NCBI GenBank assembly: GCA_001986395.2
Contig: MQVO02000002.1
Span: 992,001-1,056,000 of the forward strand
Length of the DNA stretch: 64,000 nt
From: Irpex lacteus
Lineage: Eukaryota; Basidiomycota; Agaricomycetes; Polyporales; Irpicaceae
Direction of reading: 5' to 3'
Shown here: in pieces, positions 48,431-59,403 of the stretch
How positions within the stretch are numbered: position 1 is the stretch's first letter
Layout: the number at the start of each line of letters is the position of its first letter
Program-made: the position numbers and the translations under genes
The notes under the pieces: generated by a model
The model's input: the letters and a program-made list of their open reading frames with translations, nothing else
What the model was told of the DNA's origin: nothing
Database searches by the model: none

Positions 48431-49000
48431 ACCTAATGAGCGGTTTTTGTGTCAGCAGATAAAGGCTTGTGTTTTAAGAAAAGATCCGGTTAAATGACCA
48501 TTTTTGGACGGTCTGAAACCAATAGTAATAGACTCTTGTTAGAAGATCGATTTGGTTACCTAGGCACCCTTTTACCTGAAAGGCAAAAAGCGCTGATTAT
48601 CACATTGTTTTTGCGTTTTTGCGATTGTCACAAAACCCCCCGCGAGTTTACCTATCCGCCGGGTTAAAAAGCGCTGATGAGGTTTCCTTTGTGCGCGCCG
48701 AGGAACCGGTAGATCTGTCGCGTGTTCGGAGATTCAGTCCGCATCGAAAAGATGTCTTTTTGGTGGCCTCATTGCGCGAGGCAAAATGAACGCATTGTTA
48801 AACAAAACAATGGTTTTCATTCGTTCGAAATGTCCCACTTTTCGACGGTTTTTCGACGTCGGATTCATCAGCTAAAAGGTAAACAAATCTGTGCTTTAGA
48901 TCTGGATGCGGTGAGCGCTTGTTGTTGCCGCCAGTGCGCTCCCGACGGGGAGCCAAATTAGTGGTATCGCCCGACACTTACCCGTTTTGGTAACTCAACG
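48376..49000. mobile_element. Unidentified insertion-like segment
   Basis: Begins where the SnoaL-like copy loses homology and ends before the next gene. It looks unlike its neighbours: many T- and A-tracts (GTTTTTGCGTTTTTGCG), CG-containing words, no frame longer than about 80 codons, and a repeated 13-mer AAAAAGCGCTGAT at 48585-48597 and 48666-48678 with an inverted core ATCAGCG at 48389-48395. No terminal inverted repeats, poly-A or transposase could be identified, so class (MITE, Helitron-like fragment, solo LTR) is open; a deletion joining unrelated DNA is also possible. Confidence 0.35.
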
Positions 49001-49035
49001 CAAACAACACCCACGACTTGACTTCTCATTGCACT

Positions 49036-49977
49036 ATGCAGCCTCTTCCTCTTGATAGACTTTCCAATTTCATCGGGCATCCCTTGCTGTACACCGAAAT
49101 CAAAACTTTAGCATCCATAGCCGCCCCGATCGTGCAGATAGTAGCTACTCTGGATAAAACCACGCCCACCGAGTACGATCGTCGCGTCGATGGGCCTGGA
49201 CTCGTGAACGACGTCAGATTGCTCATACAGCATCTCGACAACTTAGCGAATGTTTCTCTGAAACTTAAATCAGTGGTCTCGAACGTCGAATCGATCGTCA
49301 AGCATGATCATCAAACACGGCCCGAAGCAGGGTACATCCCTTGACGTCATACCAATGATATCTCACCTTAGATTGATTATAGAGCAAATCAGGCACGCAG
49401 CCGTACACGTTGCAAGGAGTTTTCTCCTCCGCCGGCCAGGTAACGCACTTGATCCTTGTATTGTCGAACTGACCTCGCTAACCCATCGCTTCTATTAGTA
49501 GTCTCAAGGCACCCAAAATAGTTCCTCTCATCCCCAGTCCACCTAAAGCCGTCCCTCTTACCAGCACGGACGATCGCGAGTACAATTTGATCGGGATTGA
49601 TCCGTGCCTAAAGATCTCCCAGCTCTCATCCGAGCCACGTGCCAAAGTCCCACCCCTGGGTGCGGGTGCTGCCAAGATTCCCGACCTGTATGCTACACAG
49701 CAGCAAACGTCCGCAGGCCCGAACAAGAGGTGAGTCTACGTGCACGTAGCGCTGCGGCCAATGCCTAATAATCATGCTATATAGGCACGCTACGAAGGAT
49801 TCGCCTCTACCTCTCCCGTTGCTTCCTGCGGCACCGGAGCTTCCCCAAGCGTCTCTGAATTCACCTGCCACGCGCATCGCACCGAATTCCGGCTGGAAGC
49901 TGAAGAGGATTCTGGCGCCTTGGCGGACACGTCGGACGGATGTGGGAAATAAGGTGATTATTGGCGCAAGTAAGTGA
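49036..49977 (+). CDS. Hypothetical protein, helical N-terminus and basic tail
   Basis: Four exons, about 245 residues. Residues 1-98 are predicted helical and amphipathic (IKTLASIAAPIVQIVATLDK; LVNDVRLLIQHLDNLANVSL), loosely like the N-terminal domains of the ankyrin genes upstream. The rest is Pro-rich and disordered (KAPKIVPLIPSPPKAVPL), ending in a basic segment (GWKLKRILAPWRTRRTD). The first intron is read as about 49333-49391 with acceptor GATTATAG, since this alone keeps phase with the next junction. Not recognised. It could be a diverged partner of the ankyrin pair. Confidence 0.55.
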
Positions 49978-50095
49978 GGAACGAAAAGATACATGTGTAG
50001 TTAGTGTTTATAGAAGGGAAATTTGAATAATCTCATACAACGGAGTGAAAAAGAACATCTAAGAGCTCATCGAGCGAAACGCGGTTGGGCTTTAT

Positions 50096-51576
50096 CTACT
50101 GGCAGACTCCCGCTTCACGAAGAGCCTCGGTTCTGAGCCGCTCGCCTTCAGTGCGACTAACCTTCAGCAGATCCAGAACGAGAGCTATGGTGGCGCGGAT
50201 GTGGTAGAGCTGAGCCTGGATGTTCTCGGAGGTCATGTCGGGGTAGGGATCGTCGGCGGTTGCGAGAGTATCGCGGAGGACGGCCAGCTTCTGCTTAATA
50301 GCGACGACAGCGATGGTAGTGCGATCAACGTGTAAGGTCGACTTCATGCGGTAGTTAGAAACCTGGCCCACGAGCATAAGGTGGTCGTCGAGGTTGCGGA
50401 TGGCTCCTCCGTTCCCTCCAGCAGAAGACCACAGCCCGTGAGTGAGGTCCTCTCGTCGCTGAACGAAGCTTGCGTCATGGAGTGAGTTGAGGTGGTGGAT
50501 GGCGCTAAGGGTCCCATTCATGCCACTCAAGTGCACAGCGGCGTCTTGAGCGGCGACGAAGACCCCTCCCAAGCAGTCGGAAAAGACGTCAAGAGAGAGA
50601 GCGAAGCTCTCCCGCACGATGGGCCTCACGCGCCCGTTGTAACCAGGCAGATATCGTTCTAGGAAGGTTCCGCGATCGGCTGCGATAGTACGTAACGCGA
50701 AGTCGTTAACGTTGATGGTGCTGAAAGTTCTCAGTTAGTCAGAGAAGCTAAAGGCGTTTGAGAGGCACTCACGTCTGCACACAGGACTCAAACTGTTGAT
50801 AGAGGCCCACCAATGCAACGCCGGTGTTGTCCGACTGCACCTCCCACTCCTCTATGAGAGAGGATAGCCGGCCCTTGCTGGGGAAGTCGCTGGCCTTGAT
50901 GAGACGGAGGAGGCTTCCAGCCGCGATCTGCGCACGGCTCATATCCCAGACACCGGCTGAAATACCCGCAGCCTCGTCGAAGACAGCTTGGAGGAACTCT
51001 GCCTCGATCCTCATTAGTTGCGAGAAGTCGACGGCCTGGGGGCGATTGCCGCTGGAAACGTTGGAAGGCACGCAGAGAAGTCCGGTTGGGATGAGAGGGA
51101 GTTCGCACGCCAACGGCACGTGGGCGTACAGGGCTCCCTGCATAGAGGCTACGCCATGAGAGGCTTCGGCTGCAGCCACCAATAGGAGCCAGCACCCAAG
51201 GATGAGAACCCAAGAGTACTTCACAGCGGGCTTGAGGTATTTGAGGGCGAAGGTGACTGCACAGTAGCAGTAGGAAAGGAGCCGTTTGAAGGTCCCATTA
51301 GCTACCAAGGTGAGAGGGGTGTAGATGTACGCGATCAGTATCGTTGCAAAGGATACAAGAAAGAAACTCACTGTCCGCGTGGTCAGGACGTATGCGTATG
51401 GTGGGCGGGGTTCCCCGAGCGACTGGCACTTCCGTGAAGGGGTAAGTTGGTATTCGACAGGCTATAAAGAAGTGCCACTCACGCCACTCAACCTCCTCTT
51501 GCTTCACTGCTCGTACTACTTCTACTTCGGGTGAAGAAGCATCAGGAGTGCGAGAATCGCGTTGGTGGGCAGACAT
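50096..51576 (-). CDS. Orphan membrane protein with N-terminal TM pair
   Basis: About four exons, near 430 residues. The N-terminus is disordered (MSAHQRDSRTPDASSPEVE). After an inferred 46-nt intron the frame reads GEPRPPYAYVLTTRTV and runs into two or three hydrophobic segments (SFFLVSFATILIAYIYTPL; YSWVLILGCWLLLVAAAEA). The remaining 300 residues are helical and soluble (SLLRLIKASDFPSKGRLSSL, IAVVAIKQKLAVLRDTLAT), lying outside the bilayer. No catalytic motif. Agaricomycete genomes carry families of such single-species membrane proteins, but I cannot name this one. It is convergent with the 49036 gene, 118 bp apart. Confidence 0.68.
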
Positions 51577-51886
51577 GGTGGGTATGGGAAGGTGGAGGAG
51601 GGTTAGATCGCCTAGAAGTGAGTGAGGATGAAGTAGGGAGGAAAGAGACGGGGAGTGGAGAGGTGCGTTGAGTTGCTACTTAAAGTGCTCACCATGAGGC
51701 TCGAGTGGCACTAACAAAGGGATCCTTTGACGCATCGGCACGGATTGAATCCCGCTCGGAAGCTATTGGGCAAGTCAATGCGCGTCGTGTAGGCAGGCCG
51801 TATACCTTGATGCGCCTTTATTTCGACAGCGCTTGGAAGTTCAAAATCGCAATACTTGAATTGAGCCACTCTTCAGATGTACATAA

Positions 51887-53432
51887 TTACGCGTAGAAAC
51901 CCAGACCGTAGATACCTGGAGATAAGACCAGATGAATGAGAGCGGCTGCAAGAAGTATCGTGACCGCCCAGCCGGCATAGTGGTATAGGTAAGACTTCAA
52001 AGCTATGTCAGCAACTACGTGCACAAAACGGCAGCGATAAATTCTCACCAGGATAGACGGATTGCTGGTAGTCGTAGTCGTAGAACGAACGCGTTTCAGC
52101 GCTGACTTAGATGAAGCTGCTGCAAATATGGATCAGACAAGGATTTAACACCAGGTAAAGTACCATACTCACGCTTAGCAGCCCAAACAATGATATCGCA
52201 GGCCGAAGTGGAGGAGATAACGCCAGTGGCAAGAAGCAGTACCTGGCCCTTTTTCTCCAAGTCCTGGTCTTGGCAAGCGGCGACGGCAAATACCTGTGTG
52301 TCCTCTGAGAAAGCACACGCTTTGGTCAGTGCTCAGATACCCGAGAAGTTTGCACACTTACTCCCACTGGACAAGTTGTTGTGCACGCGTTTCGAGGCTA
52401 AGTCCCAAAGTCTGGCCTTCCCTGTGGCGCTCCCAGTTAGAAGAGAAGATCCGGCTTGCACAAACACAAGCGGTAGAGGTCGGTGCTCCTCCTTCGGCGG
52501 ATAGAGGGTCTTCCTTTTCCCTGACTGAAAGCGGTAGATCTCAAAGGCTCCCCTACAATTGGAGATGGCGAGCGTAGAGCCGTCTGGATGTAGGTCGCAG
52601 TCACCGCTGGGGCCAAGCATCAGTTTGAACAGCTTTGAAGGGGACGGTTATAGTTACATTAGACCGCTATAGGGTACATTCCGGACCAAAGCGAAGGTGC
52701 TCCTGTCGTATAAGCTGCCGCAGGAAGGGGAGCGTCTTAGTAGCTGGTGGCTTCAGACGTTGACTAAATCCTTACATAAGCCCGTGGTGCATGTAAGCTA
52801 CAAGAAGAGCGTTGCGACCTCCTTCGATGGTGGTGAAGAAGACTCCAGTAACCAGTACCTCTGCGGTGTCATGAAGCGACTGAGAGGGAATGTCCAGATC
52901 AGCTATCTGGACCCATTTCTCTGCATTGTATCGTCAGAAGTTGTCTTCTCCAACGGCGAGTCTGGAGATCCGCACCGTCTGCCTCCCTTTTCCAAACCCG
53001 GACTTGTTTTTGGGCACCGGAAACTACTAGGTCGTCTTGTACAGCTAATCTTTCGACGGGGTACTCGTGGGCTCGGATACCAACAAGCGAGATCTTACTC
53101 TGCAGAAAGGCGGGTTAGAGCACGGGGTTCTGAGGATGGGAAGATGAACATACCGGTGTCAGAGTGACCTCCGCGATACTACCATCCTGAATACCGCAGA
53201 TAAAGGAGTCGTTGCGATTCGGCTTCCACACACAGCGTAATACGCTGACATTAACTTCACCTTTAGGAGTTGAAGAAGCGATTAGCTTCTGCGTTCGTAC
53301 TTCCCAAACACAAATATTGCCCTCCAATCCGCCACTTGCGAGAAGGCTTCTATCCGGACTGAAGGCGAGGCAAGATACACCCAAAGGGTGGCCGTTCGTG
53401 AGACGAAATGACTCCTTGTATTCCACATCCAT
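51887..53432 (-). CDS. WD40-repeat protein with C-terminal membrane anchor
   Basis: Seven exons, about 390 residues. WD repeats: LGVSCLAFSPDRSLLASGGL with GNICVWEVRTQKL, VSVLRCVWKPNRNDSFICG, PVERLAVQDDLVVSGAQKQV, DLHPDGSTLAISNCRGAFEI and SSLLTGSATGKARLWDL. After a basic linker (SSKSALKRVRSTTTTT) a single hydrophobic segment (AGWAVTILLAAALIHLVLSP) near the C-terminus anchors the propeller to a membrane, the layout of a tail-anchored scaffold. Splices were chosen by phase; two (near 52915 and 52605) are inferred because the unspliced frame has stops. Sec12 has a similar layout but its motifs are not evident. Function unknown. Confidence 0.68.
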
Positions 53433-53655
53433 AGGCGTAAGCAATCGGGAGAGAAGTTGGATGAACAGACTTGGTTGCGAGCAAGAAACGATGCGTCTTT
53501 CGCTATCTCTAGTAGTACAATGTTGTGAGTGGCGGGCGTTCAAATGTTCAAAGCTGCGCTGTACCGAAGAGCGCCGGAAAGCGAATTTGTACAACGCACA
53601 TATTCAGATTAACAGAATCAGATACAGCAGAGTAATTGGCTAGCGAAGTTCTAAT

Positions 53656-55021
53656 CTATGCAGCGCGCTTCTTCGCAGTCTTCAAGGACCATTGCTCGCT
53701 GATCCAAGAAGGCTGCTTCCTGGCTGGGGTGACAGACAGTTGCCTTCCATCGCTAGGGCGCGCATATCCCAACCACACACGCTTCCACACCGCATTACCC
53801 TCCCTATCTTCCTCCCATACCCAGAGCTGATAAGCATCGTTCGCCCAGTGGATAAAGACGTCCTCCAACTCCACATCTTTTCGAATCGAGAAGTCCGGAG
53901 GGTAGGCAATCGCAGTTCTGGAGCTGGACTCAAACCAACTGGCGTGCTTGTTGCTGCGCCGTATGTAGCTCTCTGCAGGCGGAATCTCTCCATCACCCAG
54001 AACAACGCCACCAGCAGAGGCGCTCCCGCCAGGAGCAGCCGACCTGGAACGAGTAACAGGGCGGAGTTCGTGGGTGGAGATAGCTCGACTTGCAGAGGAG
54101 GGGGTAGCCTTTCCCTTTCCCTTTCCCTTATTGGAAGCCGGTGTGTTGAAAGGTTTGGGCGCAGGTAAGAATTCGGGAGGGGCAGAGGCACCACGAGCGA
54201 CGGCGGCCATCGATGCTGAATTCCCTGACGTCTGCATTGCTGCCACCATGTCGTTGAGGGGAACAGTGAAGGTCAGTTCAGCCGTGCGAGGAGGCGTCAG
54301 AGGTGCGTCTTTGACTTCGCCATTGAAAACAAGCCGGGCGGGTGTAGAGGCCCTGGCGACGTTAATGGGTGGAGACGAGAAACGGACGGTGCCAGGACTC
54401 GCAGACGTGCTGCCCACGTTAGAGATTGAGGCTGAGGAAGCCATAGCAGGGGCATGCTTCTTGATCGCAGGACGCCTCGGAGAAGAGTCCATCTGAGGAT
54501 GCTCCGCCTCAGATAGGGATGGTGAGGAATCTTCGGTGGATTCTTCTTCACTGTCGCTGAGACTGCTAGCATTGGCGAAACTTCCTGATACAACAGGGAT
54601 GGAGTACGCACCGAAGCTCCTGAAATTGCCGCAACATTGTGGGCACGGCATCAGTGGCCAACTCCTGAGTATCCTCGCCATATCGAAGGGTAGAAGTTTG
54701 ACCAGGCCGAAGAACGGCACTGGCAGCGTACGCATAGTCGGGTGAGGAAAAGGAAGGTGCTTCATTGGATGGCTGGGAGACTCGTTGATAGATGCTTTGA
54801 GTTTGAGGGTATACTACAGCAACGAGCAGAGCGGCCGTGACGAGCTCGAAGAGAGCGCGCCACTCGGACGATAAACTTTGGGGGAGTGACATGGGGGGTT
54901 GCGACGAGGTGGGTTTACGAGCTATCACGCCGCCGTAGGAGGGATTATAAGATGCGAGAGACAAAGGGGTCAATGAAGTATTGCTGGAAGAAGCACCATG
55001 ACAACTTACTTTGGCTTCCAT
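53656..55021 (-). CDS. Orphan protein, one TM segment and disordered middle
   Basis: Two main exons joined by a roughly 110-nt intron with a GTACGC donor (near 54730), reading DYA/SFGAYS. About 420 residues. Near residue 57 is one hydrophobic segment (LFELVTAALLVAVVYPQ). The middle (residues 110-290) is Ser/Pro/Ala-rich and low complexity, with a GKGKGKA run. The C-terminal 120 residues look folded (SWFESSSRTAIAYPPDFS, VFIHWANDAYQLWVWEEDRE) and end in a basic tail. I do not recognise it. The transmembrane helix plus long disordered region suggests a membrane-tethered adaptor, which is a guess. Confidence 0.62.
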
Positions 55022-55393
55022 GAACGTTTAGAGCCTCCATTCTGCGTGGGTCAGAAGACAAAGCATCCTAACGGTGATGGAAGCAGCTGGTCGTATTTGG
55101 AAGCAACAGGCAACGGAGGAGCTGTGTGCTTAAGTGCTTGCGCAGTAGAGAAGACTCTGAATATTGAAGAATTCACGTTGACGGCGAGATGTTGACAGTG
55201 AGAGTTGAAAGTCGCCCATGGCCACGGACGCGGATTGAGATCTTCGGAGATTCATATCTAGGCACGTATTGATGCGCTCAAGTGCTATATCGGGCTGACT
55301 GAGACGCACACGAATGAACTCTGCGCTATCTGCATTTAATAACCGCCGCCACTACATTTTCCTACACGAATCACGATATAACTGACTAAATAT
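55022..55393. other. Intergenic
   Basis: Promoter of the gene ending at 53656 and 3' UTR of the dioxygenase-like gene. No further gene seen. Confidence 0.45.
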
Positions 55394-57495
55394 TTATGGC
55401 GTGGTCTGAGGCGCGAGGGGGGCCACATCGTATGGGAAAAAACCCTCCTTTAGAGCACCTGCAGCATTGAAGGTAGTGTCAATGAGTGCGCCCCCAGTTG
55501 CACTTGCCTCCTCGTTTAGCGCCTCCGCTTGCTTGATAGAATCGGTGGGCAACTCCGCGCTGATGAGCATGGATGCTTGGGTGAACCAAACCATACTTCC
55601 CCTCCCTCCATTCTGGCTGTTCGAGTCGCGGAATGGGGTAGCATTTTCGCGGGTGGGAGCGGACCCGTCTTTGGTAACCACCAGGACGTCTGTCTCTGCT
55701 CAATACACAATCGCGGCGCGTTGCAAACGATTAGAAAGCGCACCTTCGATATGCAAGTTGAAGTGCAGAAGCAAGGCGCTGGGATAAATCACGAATACTC
55801 CTGCTGGAACCTGCATGATGATGCCGGCTTCCCAGAATGCCAGCCAGATCCTTTCGTCGGCGGTAGTCTCACCTTTCGGGGCGTGAGACGAGATTTGGAA
55901 GGAGGAAGGGTTACTTACAGTTGCCGTAGTAATAAACAAAGACCACGCAGACTAGGATGGCGGCGTTTTTCGCGTCGGTATGCGGGTCGCAGAAGACGTC
56001 ACAGAGGCCTTCTTCAAAAACCGGGGAGTTGATACAGAAGTTGTGAAATAGCCCGAAACGGCCAAGGGGAAGGCTATACTTTTCGCTGATGGCAGCCTGT
56101 CCGCGTTCCATGCGTGTCGCCATTCTTGGGAAGTGTTCACGCACCAAACCGCTAGCGCATTCACTAAATAGTCAAATGAGTACCGAGCAGTTCTAGATTT
56201 CAAGCGCTAACCTTATCCTCTGCATGGGAGGGCTGTTGAAGAGGACATCCAGTTCCTCGGAATTGCTGCCAATTGAGTGCCAGCTGGAGGCTTTGGGTTT
56301 CTGGAAAGGCTCGTGAGTCGTCAAAGGCAGCGGCGGCGACGTTGGGGACCGACCCCTTTAGATTGGCGATCCTCGCCAGCTATGCAGAAGTTGTGGGAGC
56401 CACGGTTATTGTTCGCCCGATCGTCTTTGCTCGCGGCCGTGCGCTCCGCAAACTGCTTGACCAAAGTGGCAAGCTCAGGAAGCAGGTCTTCCTGCCATTT
56501 GCTACGCTTAGAACGATATATGAATAGCCGCCCTTCTCGGTCTACAACGCGAGTTGGGGGCTGGTCGCTGCAGTGGCACCTAAGGTCAACGATCAGACAA
56601 TAGAGGGTAGGGATGAACTCACGACGACGAGTAAGGTATTCTTGTGAAGCCAGCAAGCACCTCCATCAGCAAGGGGCTTCTACTCGACAGCAGGTTGCGA
56701 ATTCTGTCGCGCTCCCACCTAATGGCGTCTGACCCTTGCCATCCCTTGGGAGTTATGGGGGACTGCTCCAGGGCCAACGCGCCCGCCTGATAGACCTCAG
56801 AATTATTGGGAGCGTACCGCGCCTGTTTGTTCCAGTAAGACCTCAGGGCCCTACGTGCCATGCGTGGGGACCTTTTGCGAAGTCAAACCTCAGCAGCAAT
56901 GGGAGGGGGTTCTACTTACTGGAATTTGTCCATGATCAGCAACTGGCGGTCCAACTCTTCAGGCGGTGGACTAGAGGCCTCTCTTTTTGCCGGATTCCTG
57001 GGTGTTGTGGAGTTGAGTCGTCGTCAAAGAAAGAGCTGGAGCTGTGCGGGTACCGACCTATGCAATTTGTACCCCACTATAGAGGTAGTGGACGGATCCA
57101 AGCGGTCGGACGGCCGCTGGAACCTCTTCGGAGTGATGCCCTTCCATGTACTACGCAAAAGTTCTAACCTTCTGGCTTCGATTAGGGGGTCCTCACAGCG
57201 TTCAGTAGCTTCAGTCTTCAAGAGGCGACTCATGCTGAGAGTGGCAAGCGACAAATCGCTTTCTTCGGTGAAGTGTGAGGTGACAGGAAGGCTATAGTGT
57301 CTCTAAGAACAACGGTATCAAGCAAGACTAGGTTTTCTTAACTTACAGCTGACTCAAGGTCTCCTGCATGGCGATTTTGAGAAGACTGGCATCAGAGGCA
57401 TGTACCTTGAAGCGTATGGGTACGTGTGAGTCCTCATAGAAGTTCAACCTACCACGCACCAAGGTATCTTCGGAGCAATCCTTGTCAGGGTTCAT
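55394..57495 (-). CDS. 2OG-Fe(II) dioxygenase-like protein, Agaricomycete expanded (TET/JBP-like) family
   Basis: Nine or so exons, about 560 residues, rebuilt through introns of 45-70 nt. The N-terminal half is helical and basic (RALRSYWNKQARYAPN; GWQGSDAIRWERDRIRNLL). The middle VVDREGRLFIYRSKRSKW leads to SPPMQRISECASGLVREHF. The C-terminal half then has CDPHTDAKNAAILVCVVFVY (H-x-D), EAGIIMQVPAGVFVIYPSAL, LLHFNLHIE (distal His) and GGRGSMVWFTQASML (candidate Arg). This order matches the large mushroom family whose members read MQRISGF, then H-x-D, then a FPPGSTILIPSA...RHSN strand and an RxSxTQY strand; I infer it is the TET/JBP-like 2OG group reported as expanded in mushrooms with KDZ transposons. 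Substrate and activity are unproven; the usual WCAITALG strand is not conserved. Confidence 0.6.
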
Positions 57496-57979
57496 GGTCA
57501 GAAAGAAGCAGTTTAAAGCTAGGATGAAAGGGGGGGTCCGGAGTGCGTGTACCAGGCCGTAATGGGAGTGTCTGAAGGGCGTTGATTCTGCGCGTCAAAC
57601 TCGGCACGCTTTACTCGCCGCAATTGCACAGAGTGCCGTTCAGCTCTTCACTCAGCCAGGCAAAGCATGCAGCCAAAGCTAATTAAATTGACAATTGCAG
57701 TTGACATAGAGAACAGGTAAAATACTAAACGGCAAAGCGACAACAACGTAAGAGTAGGGAGTAGAGCAAATCTCAAGGAGAGGAGGCACAAAGAGCAAGC
57801 TGAGGTAGGACTTAGGGTTTTAATGGGAACAGCAAAGGCGAGGGGGATAGCATGGAAGACAAAAGCAAGGTGCGGCTAAATAGAGGAGTCACGCTGGGGT
57901 AGCAGCACGGAAGGGAAATGGGGAGAGAGCTGGGACCGGTTTGGTCTCCAAGAAACGCGAGCGGGGCCAAAGCCAAGGC
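57496..57979. other. Intergenic
   Basis: 484 bp of promoter for the dioxygenase-like gene; purine-rich on the plus strand. No gene supported. Confidence 0.45.
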
Positions 57980-58612
57980 TTAGAGGGGGCGTTCGTTGCG
58001 GCGCCGACGGCTGCGTGTAAGCCATGCACGCAGTGAAGTCGCAATCTTCGAGCTCGGAGAGGGCCCGCTACAGGCCTTGCCGCACTGGAGCTCTTCATTA
58101 GGTGCGCCCACTTACAACCAATTGGACGTACGTACTCGGTAGCATAACGCAGGCTGCTGAACGACCTGGACGTAGGGCACGTTTCCGTAGGTGGCAGGGC
58201 TCACAAGGGAGGCGGATACGTGCGGTTCGAACCGGCCTGGCACCAAGTACTCGACGACCAATAGCTCCCCCGGTAAGAGGGCGCCGTGGGCTGGGTAAAA
58301 AGCAAAGCCGTAAGGCTTGCGGTGCGTTAGGATTGGGGTTTGAAAGAAAGAGAAAGCACGTACCACTCCGCCTTCCGGAATCTCCAAATCGTCGGGAAGG
58401 TTTTCCGCCAAGCTCACATGCATAGCGAACCTGGTTACGTCTTGATCCTGCGGGGGCGGAAAAAGAGTCTTGATACCAGAAACCGAAAGTCTGTGCATGG
58501 CCATGGCTGAGCGGTGCAAAACGTTAACGTTGGTGGACGTGGTGTAATGCGAACTCGAAGCACCAAGCCGCTCCTGCCCGCGGCGCAATAGCGACCAAAT
58601 AGCGACAGCCAA
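57980..58612 (-). CDS. Hypothetical protein
   Basis: The frame from 58612 is open to 58112, but GTACGT and GTAAGT donors inside it suggest two 48-nt introns (about 58362-58315 and 58113-58066). With both removed the product is about 178 residues and ends ERPL at 57980; unspliced it ends SNWL at 58112. The best-looking part is GIKTLFPPPQDQDVTRFAMH, LAENLPDDLEIPEGG and YGFAFYPAHGALLPGELLVV. A basic tail (RAWLTRSRRRRNER) follows. No family recognised. It may start at one of several Met residues (58612, 58507 or 58501). Confidence 0.45.
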
Positions 58613-58670
58613 TCAGAAGCGATTGCAGTTGTCGCGACCGGACGCTCCATCAGACAACCTCGTGCGTCGT

Positions 58671-58737
58671 CGTCACAGACGCGACTGGTCACATTTTCTT
58701 CGTCACAGACGCGTCGCGTCCAGGAAAAGTATATAAG
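58671..58737 (+). promoter_or_regulatory. Plus-strand TATA promoter with duplicated upstream element
   Basis: CGTCACAGACGCG occurs at 58671-58683 and again at 58701-58713, followed by TATATAAG at 58730-58737 and then a CT-rich leader (58740-58815). It points right, away from the hypothetical gene at 58612, yet no plus-strand frame follows. It could drive a non-coding transcript or belong to an old LTR. Confidence 0.5.
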
Positions 58738-58832
58738 AGGCTCCTCTCTCGAAGCAAATTTCTCATTCCTCCCCCTTCTCATTCCTCCCCAGACTCCTTC
58801 CCCCTTCCTCTCCCTCCTTCACCGCAGGATAC

Positions 58833-59129
58833 GTGGCACGTCTGAAGACTCGGCGTACACAATCCTTCCTGCGATGCAACTAGCCGCCCGCCTTCGCACC
58901 ACAAATTCCTCCTAACGACTCCCCCACGCGCCCCCTCCCTCTCCTTACCCCGTACCCCGTCTAGTGAGCTATGTGGCACGTCTGAGAACTCGGCGTACAC
59001 AACCGCTCCTGCAACACCCCGAACAACCCACCTCCGCATGAGAAACGCGCCTTCACGCACCTACGCCTTGCGCTGAATACGCCCTCCATCCAGTAAGCTA
59101 GGCGGCACGTCTGAGGACTCGGCGTACGC
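58833..59129. repeat. Three imperfect tandem copies of a 28-bp core, period 129-140 bp
   Basis: The core GTGGCACGTCTGARGACTCG followed by GCGTACAC occurs at 58833-58860, 58973-59000 and 59102-59129 with only a few mismatches. The two later copies also share the preceding AGTRAGCTA. The DNA between copies is C-rich and less alike. The copies lie downstream of the plus-strand TATA at 58730. Confidence 0.75.
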
Positions 59130-59403
59130 GGGGCATGCTGCGAATCCAGCCCACACCGGTGCTGAAACCTCCACCGAGGCCTTGGCGGGTCCCCCACCCA
59201 GTCTCAGACGTACATGTATTTAGTATAGCCATCGAATAATATACCCACGTCAGCTGTGTCAAAGGAAGCAACGCCCCGAGGCCCTGCTCTCAGACATTCG
59301 CCAAGATTCACTCATAGTATAGGATTTTCGCAGAGAAAAATTGAAGCTTTGCATTCGCATTTCCTAAACTTCTTGGCTAAAAGCTTCTCGCCGGCTCCGT
59401 AAA

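Noticed and set aside
58222..58242. GGTTCGAACC word resembling a tRNA T-loop
   Set aside because: Palindromic and inside a coding frame; no acceptor stem, D-arm or anticodon arm could be placed.
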